Shown here: positions 1 through 7,638 of the stretch, piece after piece
How the letters are laid out: each line of letters opens with the position of its first letter
How positions within the stretch are numbered: position 1 is the first letter of the stretch
Assembly: GCA_016722465.1 (NCBI GenBank)
Contig: JADKJC010000002.1
Span: forward strand, 1,006,501-1,070,500
Origin: Chitinophagaceae bacterium
GTDB taxonomy: Bacteria > Bacteroidota > Bacteroidia > Chitinophagales > Chitinophagaceae
Reading direction: 5' to 3'
DNA length: 64,000 nt
Program-made: the position numbers and the translations under genes
Notes under the pieces: generated by a model
Seen by the model: only the letters and a program-made list of their open reading frames with translations
Databases searched by the model: none
What the model was told of the DNA's origin: nothing

Positions 1-1
1 C

Positions 2-724
2 GAAGGCAGTTTTACCATCGATAAAACAAAACAGTTTATTCCCTTTGATACCGGCAAAGACGATTTGCAGCAACGTTCCGTTGGCAGCCTGCTGGTAGAA
101 GTACAGCCCTTTTGTGTGATCACAAAGAAGGACATTTTAATTATTGACACCGGGCTTGGTTTTTGTAACCCGGATGGCACATTGCAAATCCATCAGAACC
201 TGTTAAACAATGGCATTAACCCGATGGAAGTAACAAAAGTATTGCTGAGTCATTTGCATAAAGACCACGCTGGTGGAGTAAGTAAAGAAGATAAAATACT
301 CCGGCAAAAATTCTTCAGTTTCCCCACTGCAACTTATTATGTAAATAAAGATGAATTTGATTTTGCAATTGAAAAAGGAAAACCCTCCTACACACCTGAT
401 GAATTTAGTATTTTAACCCATGCCGATAAAGTCGTTTTTACCCAGGGCAATGGACATATTGATGATTACATCCGATACGAAGTAACCGGTGCCCATAGTC
501 CCTGGCACCAAATTTTTATGATTGAAGAGGATGGAGAAAAATTATTCTTTGGTGCTGATGTAGCACCACAGCTTAACCAGATGAAAAGCAAGTTCATCGC
601 CAAGTATGATTATGATGGTAAACGGTGCATGGAACTTCGCCAGCAATGGTGGCAACAGGCGCATGATCAACACTGGACCTTTTTGTTTTATCATGATATT
701 GCTACACCGGTATTGAAATGCTGA
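2..724 (+). CDS. MBL-fold metallo-hydrolase, 5'-truncated
   Basis: The reading frame is open from the first bases of the window, so the N-terminus lies outside it. The visible 240 residues form a metallo-beta-lactamase fold: the zinc motif HLHKDH follows a VLLS strand, with a later GAHSPWH histidine, a GADV aspartate and a C-terminal YHD histidine as further candidate metal ligands. This fold covers many hydrolases, and nothing here identifies the substrate. It has no signal peptide in the visible part. The next gene is convergent, with its stop 7 bp away, so this gene ends its transcription unit. Confidence 0.85.
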   Translation, partial: EGSFTIDKTKQFIPFDTGKDDLQQRSVGSLLVEVQPFCVITKKDILIIDTGLGFCNPDGTLQIHQNLLNNGINPMEVTKVLLSHLHKDHAGGVSKEDKILRQKFFSFPTATYYVNKDEFDFAIEKGKPSYTPDEFSILTHADKVVFTQGNGHIDDYIRYEVTGAHSPWHQIFMIEEDGEKLFFGADVAPQLNQMKSKFIAKYDYDGKRCMELRQQWWQQAHDQHWTFLFYHDIATPVLKC

Positions 725-730
725 CCTGGC

Positions 731-1930
731 CTATTTTCCATTGATCAATAAATTATACCCTGCATTAATTGTTATCGACGCCAATGGATCTACCTGTATT
801 GAATAACATTCAGCATTTCTGTTTACAACAGGTGAATTTGCAACGCTGGCGGGAATTATCACCGTTGCTTCTCCATCGGGCACTTCATTGATATCCCAGT
901 TTTCTTTATTTGCCCAGTCAGTATTTACTTTGCCTGTCCACACAGCCACCGTGCGTCTTACGATTGTTGTTTCCGTATTTGTTTCTACCGGGAGATTAAA
1001 ATCAAAATAGATGGAAGCGTTGTTATTGATATGATCGCCAACTGCAACGCCGGCCTTGGGTTTTATCCTGTAGCTGATATAACCATGGCTGGCAGGTTCA
1101 TTGTGAAAACTATCCACCAGGTTGGTATGAGGCAGTTCCCAGGTAATGTATTTGCCTTTTGTTATTTTAAATGAGTAAGGATGACTGCATTCAACCATTT
1201 CAAAATCTCCTGGTGACAGTTTCTCATCCAGCGAATCCCTTACGATGATATTGAAAGCAGTATCGTTACCGGTGTTTTGAAAACGGATACTATAATTAAG
1301 ATAGTTTCCCCGCTGCACTTCAAGCTTTGTAATAACACCGGCATGAGATTCCTGCTTGTCATTGGGATCAAAAGAACCCGTAACCCTTTGGCGCAACCCG
1401 GCACTGTTATCGGCTGGCGTATAGTCGGCAGTAGTATCAATGGATACGAATGAATAAATAGTATCATTCAGATTGATCAGCGGAATATTATCTGCAAGCA
1501 TATTTACGGTAATGCTGATGATACTGTCTGGCTGCAACTGGCTTAGATTCCAAACCAACGTATCACCGGAAATACTTTGTGGAGAAATTGTTGCATTTTG
1601 AAACTGCAGGTGACTGTCTTTAACAAATATGAGTGACCGGTTGGTCAATGCTTCCGTTCCATTGTTCACACATTTTATTTTGTATGCAACCGGGAAGCCG
1701 GGCCTTACAATGCTGCCTGCAGCAAATAGAGAAACGGAACAGTCTTTAAATTCTCCCAGTTTATGCACTGCAAAGTTGATGGTATCCGCAGTATTATTAA
1801 CTGTAAACACCGTTGTTGTACTGATAGGGCTGGCATCATAAAAAGCAGGATTGTATAAATGGAGTTTTGTTGTAAAGGTTCCTGTATCTGTCAATACTTC
1901 GTAATGGCCATTGGAAATCCTGCACTGATT
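731..1930 (-). CDS. C-terminal part of a frameshifted secreted repeat protein
   Basis: This is the downstream piece of the gene that begins at 3473. The frame is open from 1930; the first possible start codon is a TTG at 1894, which is probably not used. The piece contains a DUF11-like/surface repeat region with the phrases FDPNDKQ and ISYRIKPK, typical of large Bacteroidota secreted proteins. It ends with a short module (WTGKVNTDW ... NLLINGK) common near the C-terminus of such proteins. I see no canonical T9SS type A or B tail. Read with the upstream piece, the product would be roughly 930 residues. Confidence 0.7.
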   Translation of the reverse strand, partial: NQCRISNGHYEVLTDTGTFTTKLHLYNPAFYDASPISTTTVFTVNNTADTINFAVHKLGEFKDCSVSLFAAGSIVRPGFPVAYKIKCVNNGTEALTNRSLIFVKDSHLQFQNATISPQSISGDTLVWNLSQLQPDSIISITVNMLADNIPLINLNDTIYSFVSIDTTADYTPADNSAGLRQRVTGSFDPNDKQESHAGVITKLEVQRGNYLNYSIRFQNTGNDTAFNIIVRDSLDEKLSPGDFEMVECSHPYSFKITKGKYITWELPHTNLVDSFHNEPASHGYISYRIKPKAGVAVGDHINNNASIYFDFNLPVETNTETTIVRRTVAVWTGKVNTDWANKENWDINEVPDGEATVIIPASVANSPVVNRNAECYSIQVDPLASITINAGYNLLINGK

Positions 1931-3473
1931 TCAGTACCGGATTTATTGGTTTTACCATTGCTTTGTTGAAAGCATGTTCATTCACATCTTTAATGTTGTT
2001 ATTATTTTCATCGAGGAAAAGGTTGCCGCTGATCCTGTTAGGGGTGATTGATAATTTTAACATCCAAAAATCGTCATCTAATGTTCCCATGCATTCTAAT
2101 TGCGGGTCGCCGCGAAGTCCCAGCAGGTCACCGTCAACAGACCTTGTATATCCTGCACACAGCATTTCATATCCATTGGGGAATCCCCTCACCGCATTAA
2201 ATACATCATCTGAACTCCCGCCATAATAATAGCCATTAATACCAGCAAACCTTAAAGTGCCATCACCGGTAGCTCCCCCACACATCGACTGGCCAGATTG
2301 TGTGCCGGCCTGTAATATTTGCCCGTCTGCCAGTTGATACGTTCCATGCATGGATGCAGGGGAAAAACGGGAAAACAATGTGGAACCGATATCTTCACAT
2401 CGTTCAAGATAAGTACGCACTGCCTCCAGTTTACCTGTGCTGTTATCACGGTAAGCTATTTCGCTTGTCTCATCCATACAATATCCGTTAACATAACCAG
2501 GTGCAATTTTGAAGCTATAGTGCAGGTAGGAAAAATACAGCCCATGAGCTGCTTTCATCATTGAAAAATATCCATCGCCTTTTGTCTGGTCAAAATAAGA
2601 TGAAGCACCATTGCTGATCGCTAACTTATACAAAATACCCGGGGATGAATAAATACGTGGATAGACAGTAGTATCCCATTCACCCGGCCAATTGTCGCTG
2701 GGAGTAATAACCACAGAATCATAATCTCTATTGCCGGAAATATAAGCAAGCAACTCATGATTGTCTGTTTCAATAATATTATAACCGAACCCTCCCCCGG
2801 TTGCATAAGGCTCATCCTCGCCAAAACTCTTTTCCCAAATAAGATTTCCTGTTGTACTGATTTTAAAAACCCAGCCTTTATAATATTCAAAGCTATCAAC
2901 AACATGTACATCACCATTATTTGAAACAGCGGTACCAATAATTGCATAATTACCATCCGATATTTCCAGTGCACTATTGGCGACATCATCATGGCTGCCG
3001 CCATATACGTTGCTCCATACTACCGTTCCGCTGTCTGATAATTTAACCACCCAGCTATCACGGCGATAAACATTCCCTGCCTGGTTGTGAAGCCCCGATA
3101 CATCCCCATCATTGGAACTGGTATAACCAACGCATAAATATCCCCCATCACTGGTTTTTATAATCGTATTAAATCCATCATTTGAAGACCCCCCAACAGC
3201 CCGTTGCCATTGTTTGGTACCTGCAGCATTTAGTTTTACTACCCAACCGTCATATCCACCATGATTGCCGGTTACATCTCCATCGCTGGAGGCAGAAGTG
3301 CCGGCCAGGATCATTCCGCCATCTGTGGTGAGTAATACATCGTTGGCCTTGTCATCTCCTGATCCTCCCAGGCATTTTTGCCAGAGTATAGCAGGGCGTG
3401 TAGTTTGATTTTGGGAAATGACATCATTGGCAACAAAAACAGTTACCATAAAAATAAGCAGGCGGAGGGTCAT
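1836..3473 (-). CDS. N-terminal part of a frameshifted secreted repeat protein
   Basis: I place the start at the ATG at 3473 because it gives a signal peptide (MTLRLLIFMVTVFVANDVISQ). A longer frame to 3560 would run into the promoter of the divergent DUF3109 gene. The mature part has repeated blocks of the type GGSGDDKANDV...DGGMILAG and GGSSNDGFNTIIKTSDGGY. These are beta-propeller-like repeats of Bacteroidota secreted proteins, ending in an SD-repeat-like module GNLFLDENNNNIKD. The true frame leaves this reading frame near 1966 and is resumed in the piece ending at 731. The last 30 or so residues shown by this frame are therefore spurious. Role unknown; surface or secreted. Confidence 0.7.
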   Translation of the reverse strand: MTLRLLIFMVTVFVANDVISQNQTTRPAILWQKCLGGSGDDKANDVLLTTDGGMILAGTSASSDGDVTGNHGGYDGWVVKLNAAGTKQWQRAVGGSSNDGFNTIIKTSDGGYLCVGYTSSNDGDVSGLHNQAGNVYRRDSWVVKLSDSGTVVWSNVYGGSHDDVANSALEISDGNYAIIGTAVSNNGDVHVVDSFEYYKGWVFKISTTGNLIWEKSFGEDEPYATGGGFGYNIIETDNHELLAYISGNRDYDSVVITPSDNWPGEWDTTVYPRIYSSPGILYKLAISNGASSYFDQTKGDGYFSMMKAAHGLYFSYLHYSFKIAPGYVNGYCMDETSEIAYRDNSTGKLEAVRTYLERCEDIGSTLFSRFSPASMHGTYQLADGQILQAGTQSGQSMCGGATGDGTLRFAGINGYYYGGSSDDVFNAVRGFPNGYEMLCAGYTRSVDGDLLGLRGDPQLECMGTLDDDFWMLKLSITPNRISGNLFLDENNNNIKDVNEHAFNKAMVKPINPVLKSVQDFQWPLRSIDRYRNLYNKTPFIQSCFL

Positions 3474-3603
3474 AAGAGTTAATTTAAGAAGAACTAAAGG
3501 TACCTCAGCAAAATGCAATAAAGAAGGCATTTCATGAAAGAATTTATTTAGCCAGCACATTCAAATATTCTCCTTCCCAACACCTCCCTTCCACTTTTGT
3601 TGC

Positions 3604-3611
3604 TACTTTTG
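3604..3611 (+). promoter_or_regulatory. -7 promoter box for DUF3109 gene
   Basis: TACTTTTG matches the Bacteroidota -7 consensus TAnnTTTG exactly. It ends only 8 bases before the ATG at 3620, so the transcript may be leaderless or nearly so. No good -33 TTTG was seen at the usual spacing. Confidence 0.5.
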
Positions 3612-3619
3612 CGGCCTGT

Positions 3620-4207
3620 ATGATAGCAATCGATAACAAACTGGTAAGTGACGAACTGATAGACGAGCAATTTGTTTGTGACCTCAGCAAATGCAAGGGT
3701 GGCTGCTGCGTGGATGGCGATGCCGGTGCGCCGTTGAACATCGATGAACTGGACCATATCATTGAGGTGCAGGAGGCGGTACTGCCTTACCTTACTGATG
3801 AAAGCAGGGCGGAAATTGAACGGCAGGGCAAATATGTATACGATCAGGAATTTGGCTGGGTTACGCCTACCATTGGCGGCAATATCTGTGTATATGGCAT
3901 TACCGATAATAATGGCGTTGTAAAATGCGGCATAGAGCAGGCTTACAATGATGGTAAAGTAACATGGAAAAAACCCCTCAGCTGTCATTTATATCCTGTG
4001 CGGATCAAGCTGAGCAAAAACAAACAGACCGAATACGTAAACTATGAGCCAAGGCAGGATCTTTGCAAGGCTGGCTGCAGCCTTGGTAAAAAATTAAAAG
4101 TGCCGGTCTATGTTTTCTTAAAAGAATCACTGATAAGAAAATACGGCACTGAATTTTACGAAGCACTGGAAGCAGCAGCGAAGTACAAAAACAACCCAAA
4201 GCCCTAA
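3620..4207 (+). CDS. DUF3109 family cysteine-rich protein
   Basis: A 195-residue cytosolic protein with the DUF3109 signature CDLSKCKGGCCVDGDAG at about residues 22-38. Further cysteines occur in NICVYG, VVKCGIEQ, LSCHLYPVRI and DLCKAGCSLG. The spacing resembles YkgJ-like zinc or iron-sulfur binding proteins, so metal binding is likely, but the biochemical role of the family is not known. The ATG is supported by the -7 box just upstream. It stands alone: the upstream gene is divergent and a 49-bp gap precedes the beta-lactamase. Confidence 0.9.
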   Translation: MIAIDNKLVSDELIDEQFVCDLSKCKGGCCVDGDAGAPLNIDELDHIIEVQEAVLPYLTDESRAEIERQGKYVYDQEFGWVTPTIGGNICVYGITDNNGVVKCGIEQAYNDGKVTWKKPLSCHLYPVRIKLSKNKQTEYVNYEPRQDLCKAGCSLGKKLKVPVYVFLKESLIRKYGTEFYEALEAAAKYKNNPKP

Positions 4208-4256
4208 AGGAGTTTAAGAGATACAAAATTTAAAAGTGCCACTATAAATTTGACAG

Positions 4257-5102
4257 ATGAAAAGATTTTTAAAATTGCAGGCCCCAATTCTCCATTCACG
4301 ATTCACCATTCACTATTTCTTATTTCTTATTTTGATTTCAGGTTGTTCTGTAAACAAAGCCAAACTGGATGACAGCCTTAAAAAATATTTCGATGACTAT
4401 AAAACAGATGGCTGCTTTACCATGTTCAACAATGCTGATGGTAAAGTAACGGTGTACAATATGCAACTTGATACCACCCGTTATACACCGGCTTCTACTT
4501 TTAAGATAGTCAACAGTTTAATTGGCCTTGAAACCGGCAAGATCACTGATGAAAAAATGCTGATAAAATGGGACAGTGTGGCAAGGTGGAATGCAGACTG
4601 GAACAAAGACCTTTCAATGGAAGAGGCATTTAAAGTGAGTTCGGTTAATTATTACCAGGAAGTAGCCAGGCGTATCGGCAAGGATACCATGAAACGCTGG
4701 ATCGACAGCCTGCATTATGGCAATCAAAATACGGGGAAATTTATCGACAGCTTCTGGCTTGATAACAGCCTTAAAATTTCTGCAGATGAACAACTGGGCC
4801 TGGTAAAACGCCTGTACTTTGACCAGTTGCCTTTTCAAAAACGTACACAGGAAATTGTGAGGCAGGTAATGGTACAGGAAAGCAATACCCTTTACACACT
4901 GGCCTATAAAACCGGCTGGGGCTTTGATGAACAGGGCGCCAATATTGGCTGGATTGTTGGGTGGGTGGAAGAAAACAAGCACCCGTACTTTTTTACACTG
5001 CTGTTAAAAACACCCGCCAAAGGTTTTGACATGAGAACGGCAAGGCTCAATATCCTGAAAAGTATTTTAAAGCAGTATGGTTTCTTTGAAGGGAAGAAAT
5101 AA
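4257..5102 (+). CDS. Class D (OXA-type) beta-lactamase, lipoprotein
   Basis: A 281-residue serine beta-lactamase of class D. All family motifs are present: STFK at 80-83 (nucleophile Ser80, carbamylatable Lys83), SSV at 128-130, YGN at 154-156, KTG at 218-220 and WIVG at 232-235. The N-terminus ends in a lipobox, ISGC (Cys30), so the enzyme is probably anchored on the periplasmic face of a membrane. Part of the signal-peptide coding region (4291-4313) is a dispersed repeat, which makes the n-region unusually long. The next gene, an MBOAT acyltransferase, starts 20 bp downstream. The hydrolytic spectrum cannot be predicted; it may also act on peptidoglycan-like substrates. Confidence 0.92.
   Translation: MKRFLKLQAPILHSRFTIHYFLFLILISGCSVNKAKLDDSLKKYFDDYKTDGCFTMFNNADGKVTVYNMQLDTTRYTPASTFKIVNSLIGLETGKITDEKMLIKWDSVARWNADWNKDLSMEEAFKVSSVNYYQEVARRIGKDTMKRWIDSLHYGNQNTGKFIDSFWLDNSLKISADEQLGLVKRLYFDQLPFQKRTQEIVRQVMVQESNTLYTLAYKTGWGFDEQGANIGWIVGWVEENKHPYFFTLLLKTPAKGFDMRTARLNILKSILKQYGFFEGKK
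4291..4313. repeat. Dispersed ATTCACCATTCAC-type repeat inside bla
   Basis: The segment contains ATTCACGATTCACCATTCAC. Related words occur inverted in leuS at 29721-29750 and in the hlyD-tolC gap at 39518-39550. Here it encodes residues 12-19 in front of the hydrophobic core of the signal peptide. Confidence 0.6.
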
Positions 5103-5122
5103 ATTTTAAAACAAAGTATCAA

Positions 5123-5467
5123 ATGCTTTTCAATTCCATCTCATTTGCAATATTCCTTCCTGCCGTTTTTTTACTTTACTGGTTTGTTGCAAATAAAAAA
5201 CTGGAACATCAAAATTTCTTATTACTTGCTGCAAGCTACTTCTTCTATGCCTGCTGGGACTGGAGGTTTATGTTTCTCCTTATTTTTTCAACCCTGTTAG
5301 ATTATTTCACCGGATTAAAAATGTCGGATGCCCAAAATAACCAACAGAAAAAATGCTGGTTCTGGTTAAGCATCATTATCAACCTTGGCTTTTTGGGCGT
5401 GTTTAAATATTTTAATTTTTTGCTGCCTCTTTTGCCGAAGCCGCCGCTCATGTTGGCTTACAGGTAA
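5123..5467 (+). CDS. MBOAT O-acyltransferase, fragment 1 (N-terminal)
   Basis: First of three pieces of a single AlgI/DltB/PatA-type membrane-bound O-acyltransferase spanning 5123-6566. It carries the usual N-terminal membrane segments (FAIFLPAVFLLYWF, NFLLLAASYFFYACWDWRF). The frame should continue as FKYFNFFAASFAEAAAHVGL into the next piece. A missing T in the six-T run at 5416-5421 shifts it, so the last 14 or so residues here are spurious. The whole enzyme, near 480 residues, would move acyl groups across the inner membrane to an extracytoplasmic acceptor, together with the SGNH protein encoded next. Confidence 0.85.
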   Translation: MLFNSISFAIFLPAVFLLYWFVANKKLEHQNFLLLAASYFFYACWDWRFMFLLIFSTLLDYFTGLKMSDAQNNQQKKCWFWLSIIINLGFLGVFKYFNFLLPLLPKPPLMLAYR

Positions 5468-5484
5468 ACCCATGGACATTAAAA

Positions 5485-5910
5485 GTGATTTTACCAGTTG
5501 GCATTTCCTTTTATACTTTTCACGGCCTGTCTTATGTAATTGATATTTACAAAGGCAGGATAAAAGCAGAAAGGAATTTTATTGATTATGCTGTATTTGT
5601 TAGTTTTTTCCCACTGCTGGTAGCAGGGCCTATTGAAAGGGCAACCCACCTGTTACCCCAAATTAAAAAACAGCGCAGCTTTGATTACGCAAATGCAGTA
5701 AATGGTTTAAGGCAAATACTTTGGGGACTGTTTAAAAAAATTGTTATTGCCGACCAGTGTGCTGAATATGCCAACCTGATCTTTAATAACTCAGCAACTT
5801 ATGGTGGCAGCACGCTGTTACTGGGGCATTGTTTTTTACCTTTCAAATCTATGGAGACTTTTCAGGTTACTCAGATATCGCATTGGGAACAGCCAGGCTT
5901 TTTGGAATAG
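5485..5910 (+). CDS. MBOAT O-acyltransferase, fragment 2 (middle)
   Basis: Middle piece of the same acyltransferase. The frame is already open at about 5423, and the ATT at 5485 is not a real start. It carries the conserved ILPVGISFYTFHGLSYVIDIYKGR and FFPLLVAGPIERA motifs of the AlgI family. The frame is lost at the four-G run at 5823-5826: one added G restores the family sequence GALFFTFQIYGDFSGYSDIA. The final 28 or so residues shown by this frame are therefore artefacts. Confidence 0.85.
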   Translation: MILPVGISFYTFHGLSYVIDIYKGRIKAERNFIDYAVFVSFFPLLVAGPIERATHLLPQIKKQRSFDYANAVNGLRQILWGLFKKIVIADQCAEYANLIFNNSATYGGSTLLLGHCFLPFKSMETFQVTQISHWEQPGFLE

Positions 5911-6566
5911 ACCTGTTAAGGAATTTTGCTTTCCCATACTTCTCCAGGGATATTGCTGAGTTTTGGCGCCGCTGGCATATATCGCTTTCCAGCTGGTTCA
6001 GGGATTACTTATATGTTCCGCTTGGCGGAAGCAGGGGCGGAATGTGGATGAAAGTGAGAAATACTTTTATCATCTTCGTGGTTAGTGGCTTTTGGCATGG
6101 AGCCAACTGGACTTTTATAGTATGGGGATTGCTGAATGCACTGTACATAATGCCATCCATTGTTTTTAATACCAACAGGAACAATCTAGACATTGTTGCG
6201 CAGGATAAAAACCTCCCTTCCATAAAAGAATTGCTATCCGTAGGCATCACTTTTGGGTTAACTGTATTTGCCTGGATTTTTTTCAGGGCCAATAATTTAG
6301 ATCATGCATTTTCCATCATTGCCCGGATATTCTCCCGTTCACTTTTTTCCATTCCGCAAATACAACTTACCTTGTTACTGCCCCTGGCACTAATGATGAT
6401 CGTGTTTATTACAATAGAATGGTTTGGCCGAAAGGGACAATATGCAATTGCTCACCTGGATACCCGGTGGAAAAAATCACTGAGATATACTTTTTACTAT
6501 TCACTTATGTTGGCGATACTGTGGTTTGCAGGCAAAGAACAGCAATTTATTTATTTTCAGTTTTAA
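5829..6566 (+). CDS. MBOAT O-acyltransferase, fragment 3 (C-terminal)
   Basis: C-terminal piece, holding the catalytic core. FRDYLYVPLGGSRGG and the invariant-histidine motif VVSGFWHGANWTFIVWG are both intact; the active-site His is in WHG. Several hydrophobic segments follow, up to the end. The SGNH gene starts 13 bp after the stop, so the two are surely one operon. With two single-base corrections the gene is complete, which argues for read error rather than decay. Confidence 0.88.
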   Translation: MFFTFQIYGDFSGYSDIALGTARLFGIDLLRNFAFPYFSRDIAEFWRRWHISLSSWFRDYLYVPLGGSRGGMWMKVRNTFIIFVVSGFWHGANWTFIVWGLLNALYIMPSIVFNTNRNNLDIVAQDKNLPSIKELLSVGITFGLTVFAWIFFRANNLDHAFSIIARIFSRSLFSIPQIQLTLLLPLALMMIVFITIEWFGRKGQYAIAHLDTRWKKSLRYTFYYSLMLAILWFAGKEQQFIYFQF

Positions 6567-6579
6567 TAAGTAACATGCA

Positions 6580-7515
6580 ATGAGCAGATTTCTAAAAAAT
6601 ACAACCGGCGCTATCCTGATTTTTATCGCAATTGTGTGCCTGCTTGAATGTATCTACCGGCTGCTTAAAATACCCAAGATAACCCACCATAATATTTATG
6701 CCAAAGCGCAGGACTTAGTACCTCAAATTAATAATAACAGCATACTGATAATAGGAGACAGTAAGCTTGAATGGGGCATCAAACCATTGCAGGTTCAGAA
6801 TAAATTATCCAATGACAGCATTAATGTGATTGACATGGCAATGCCCGGCAGCAATGGCCTGGATGTTTTAAAGTATTTACTCCAAAATGAAATATACCCC
6901 AAACTCATCATTTCAGGCTATGCAGTCAATTATGGAAATTACAATAATCATGGGTTTGATAAAATAGCATACACTACAAAGAACAAAATAACAGAACGGG
7001 CAGGGTATTTTATGGATGAACATTTTTATTTCAGAGACCAGTCTGTTTTAGAATATATAAAACATGGTTCACCTTATTTTAAAAGTCACCAGTATGACAG
7101 GCTTGGCGGAGCAACCGTTACAGAATATGGAGATTATACAAAAAGAGCCAACACACAGCTTGAAATGTACAAGGGGTTTAAAAATAATTTTACTCAATCA
7201 ACCTTTGATAAATATTGTATGGAAACAAATGCCCTCCTAAAATATTTTAAAGAGAAAGGAACGCTGCTGTGTGGATTGAACATGCCGGTTTCAAAAAAAA
7301 TTTACGAGTTGCAGAATGTGCCGGCAAATTCAACAATCAATTGCATTAATTACGATAAGTTTTATGATTTTTCAACCTTTACGTACACCAATGAAGCAGC
7401 AAAGCCAGACAGCAGTTTTTTTTACGATGGCTGCCACCTGTTGCCTGAATATGCAGTTGTTTTTAGTGAAAAACTGATTCATCAGATAAAAAATGATTTC
7501 CCCGGTATTCACTGA
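6580..7515 (+). CDS. SGNH/AlgX-DltD-like periplasmic acyltransferase partner
   Basis: A 311-residue protein with one N-terminal membrane anchor (residues about 10-28) and an extracytoplasmic SGNH-like domain. Block I is GDSKLEWG (GDS at 59-61, nucleophile Ser61). The C-terminal catalytic dyad is D283-x-x-H286 in YDGCHLL. Proteins of this type (DltD, AlgJ/AlgX, PatB) take the acyl group delivered by an MBOAT and place it on a polysaccharide, teichoic acid or peptidoglycan. The MBOAT gene ends 13 bp upstream. The acceptor is unknown. A hairpin follows the stop. Confidence 0.75.
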   Translation: MSRFLKNTTGAILIFIAIVCLLECIYRLLKIPKITHHNIYAKAQDLVPQINNNSILIIGDSKLEWGIKPLQVQNKLSNDSINVIDMAMPGSNGLDVLKYLLQNEIYPKLIISGYAVNYGNYNNHGFDKIAYTTKNKITERAGYFMDEHFYFRDQSVLEYIKHGSPYFKSHQYDRLGGATVTEYGDYTKRANTQLEMYKGFKNNFTQSTFDKYCMETNALLKYFKEKGTLLCGLNMPVSKKIYELQNVPANSTINCINYDKFYDFSTFTYTNEAAKPDSSFFYDGCHLLPEYAVVFSEKLIHQIKNDFPGIH

Positions 7516-7521
7516 AAAGAA

Positions 7522-7551
7522 CAGGCAGGCATTAAGGGCATTGCCTGCCTG
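7522..7551 (+). terminator. Hairpin after SGNH gene
   Basis: CAGGCAGGCA (7522-7531) and TGCCTGCCTG (7542-7551) form a perfect 10-bp stem with a 10-base loop just after the stop at 7515. The T tract is weak (GAAATAAACTTT), so it may be a terminator or an mRNA end-stabilising hairpin. Confidence 0.5.
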
Positions 7552-7638
7552 AAATAAACTTTAACAGCATTATCTTGAATAGCCAGTGTAAAAACTTTAA
7601 TTTCCAATATAAAATCAGTTACTTAAATATTTATCCAA

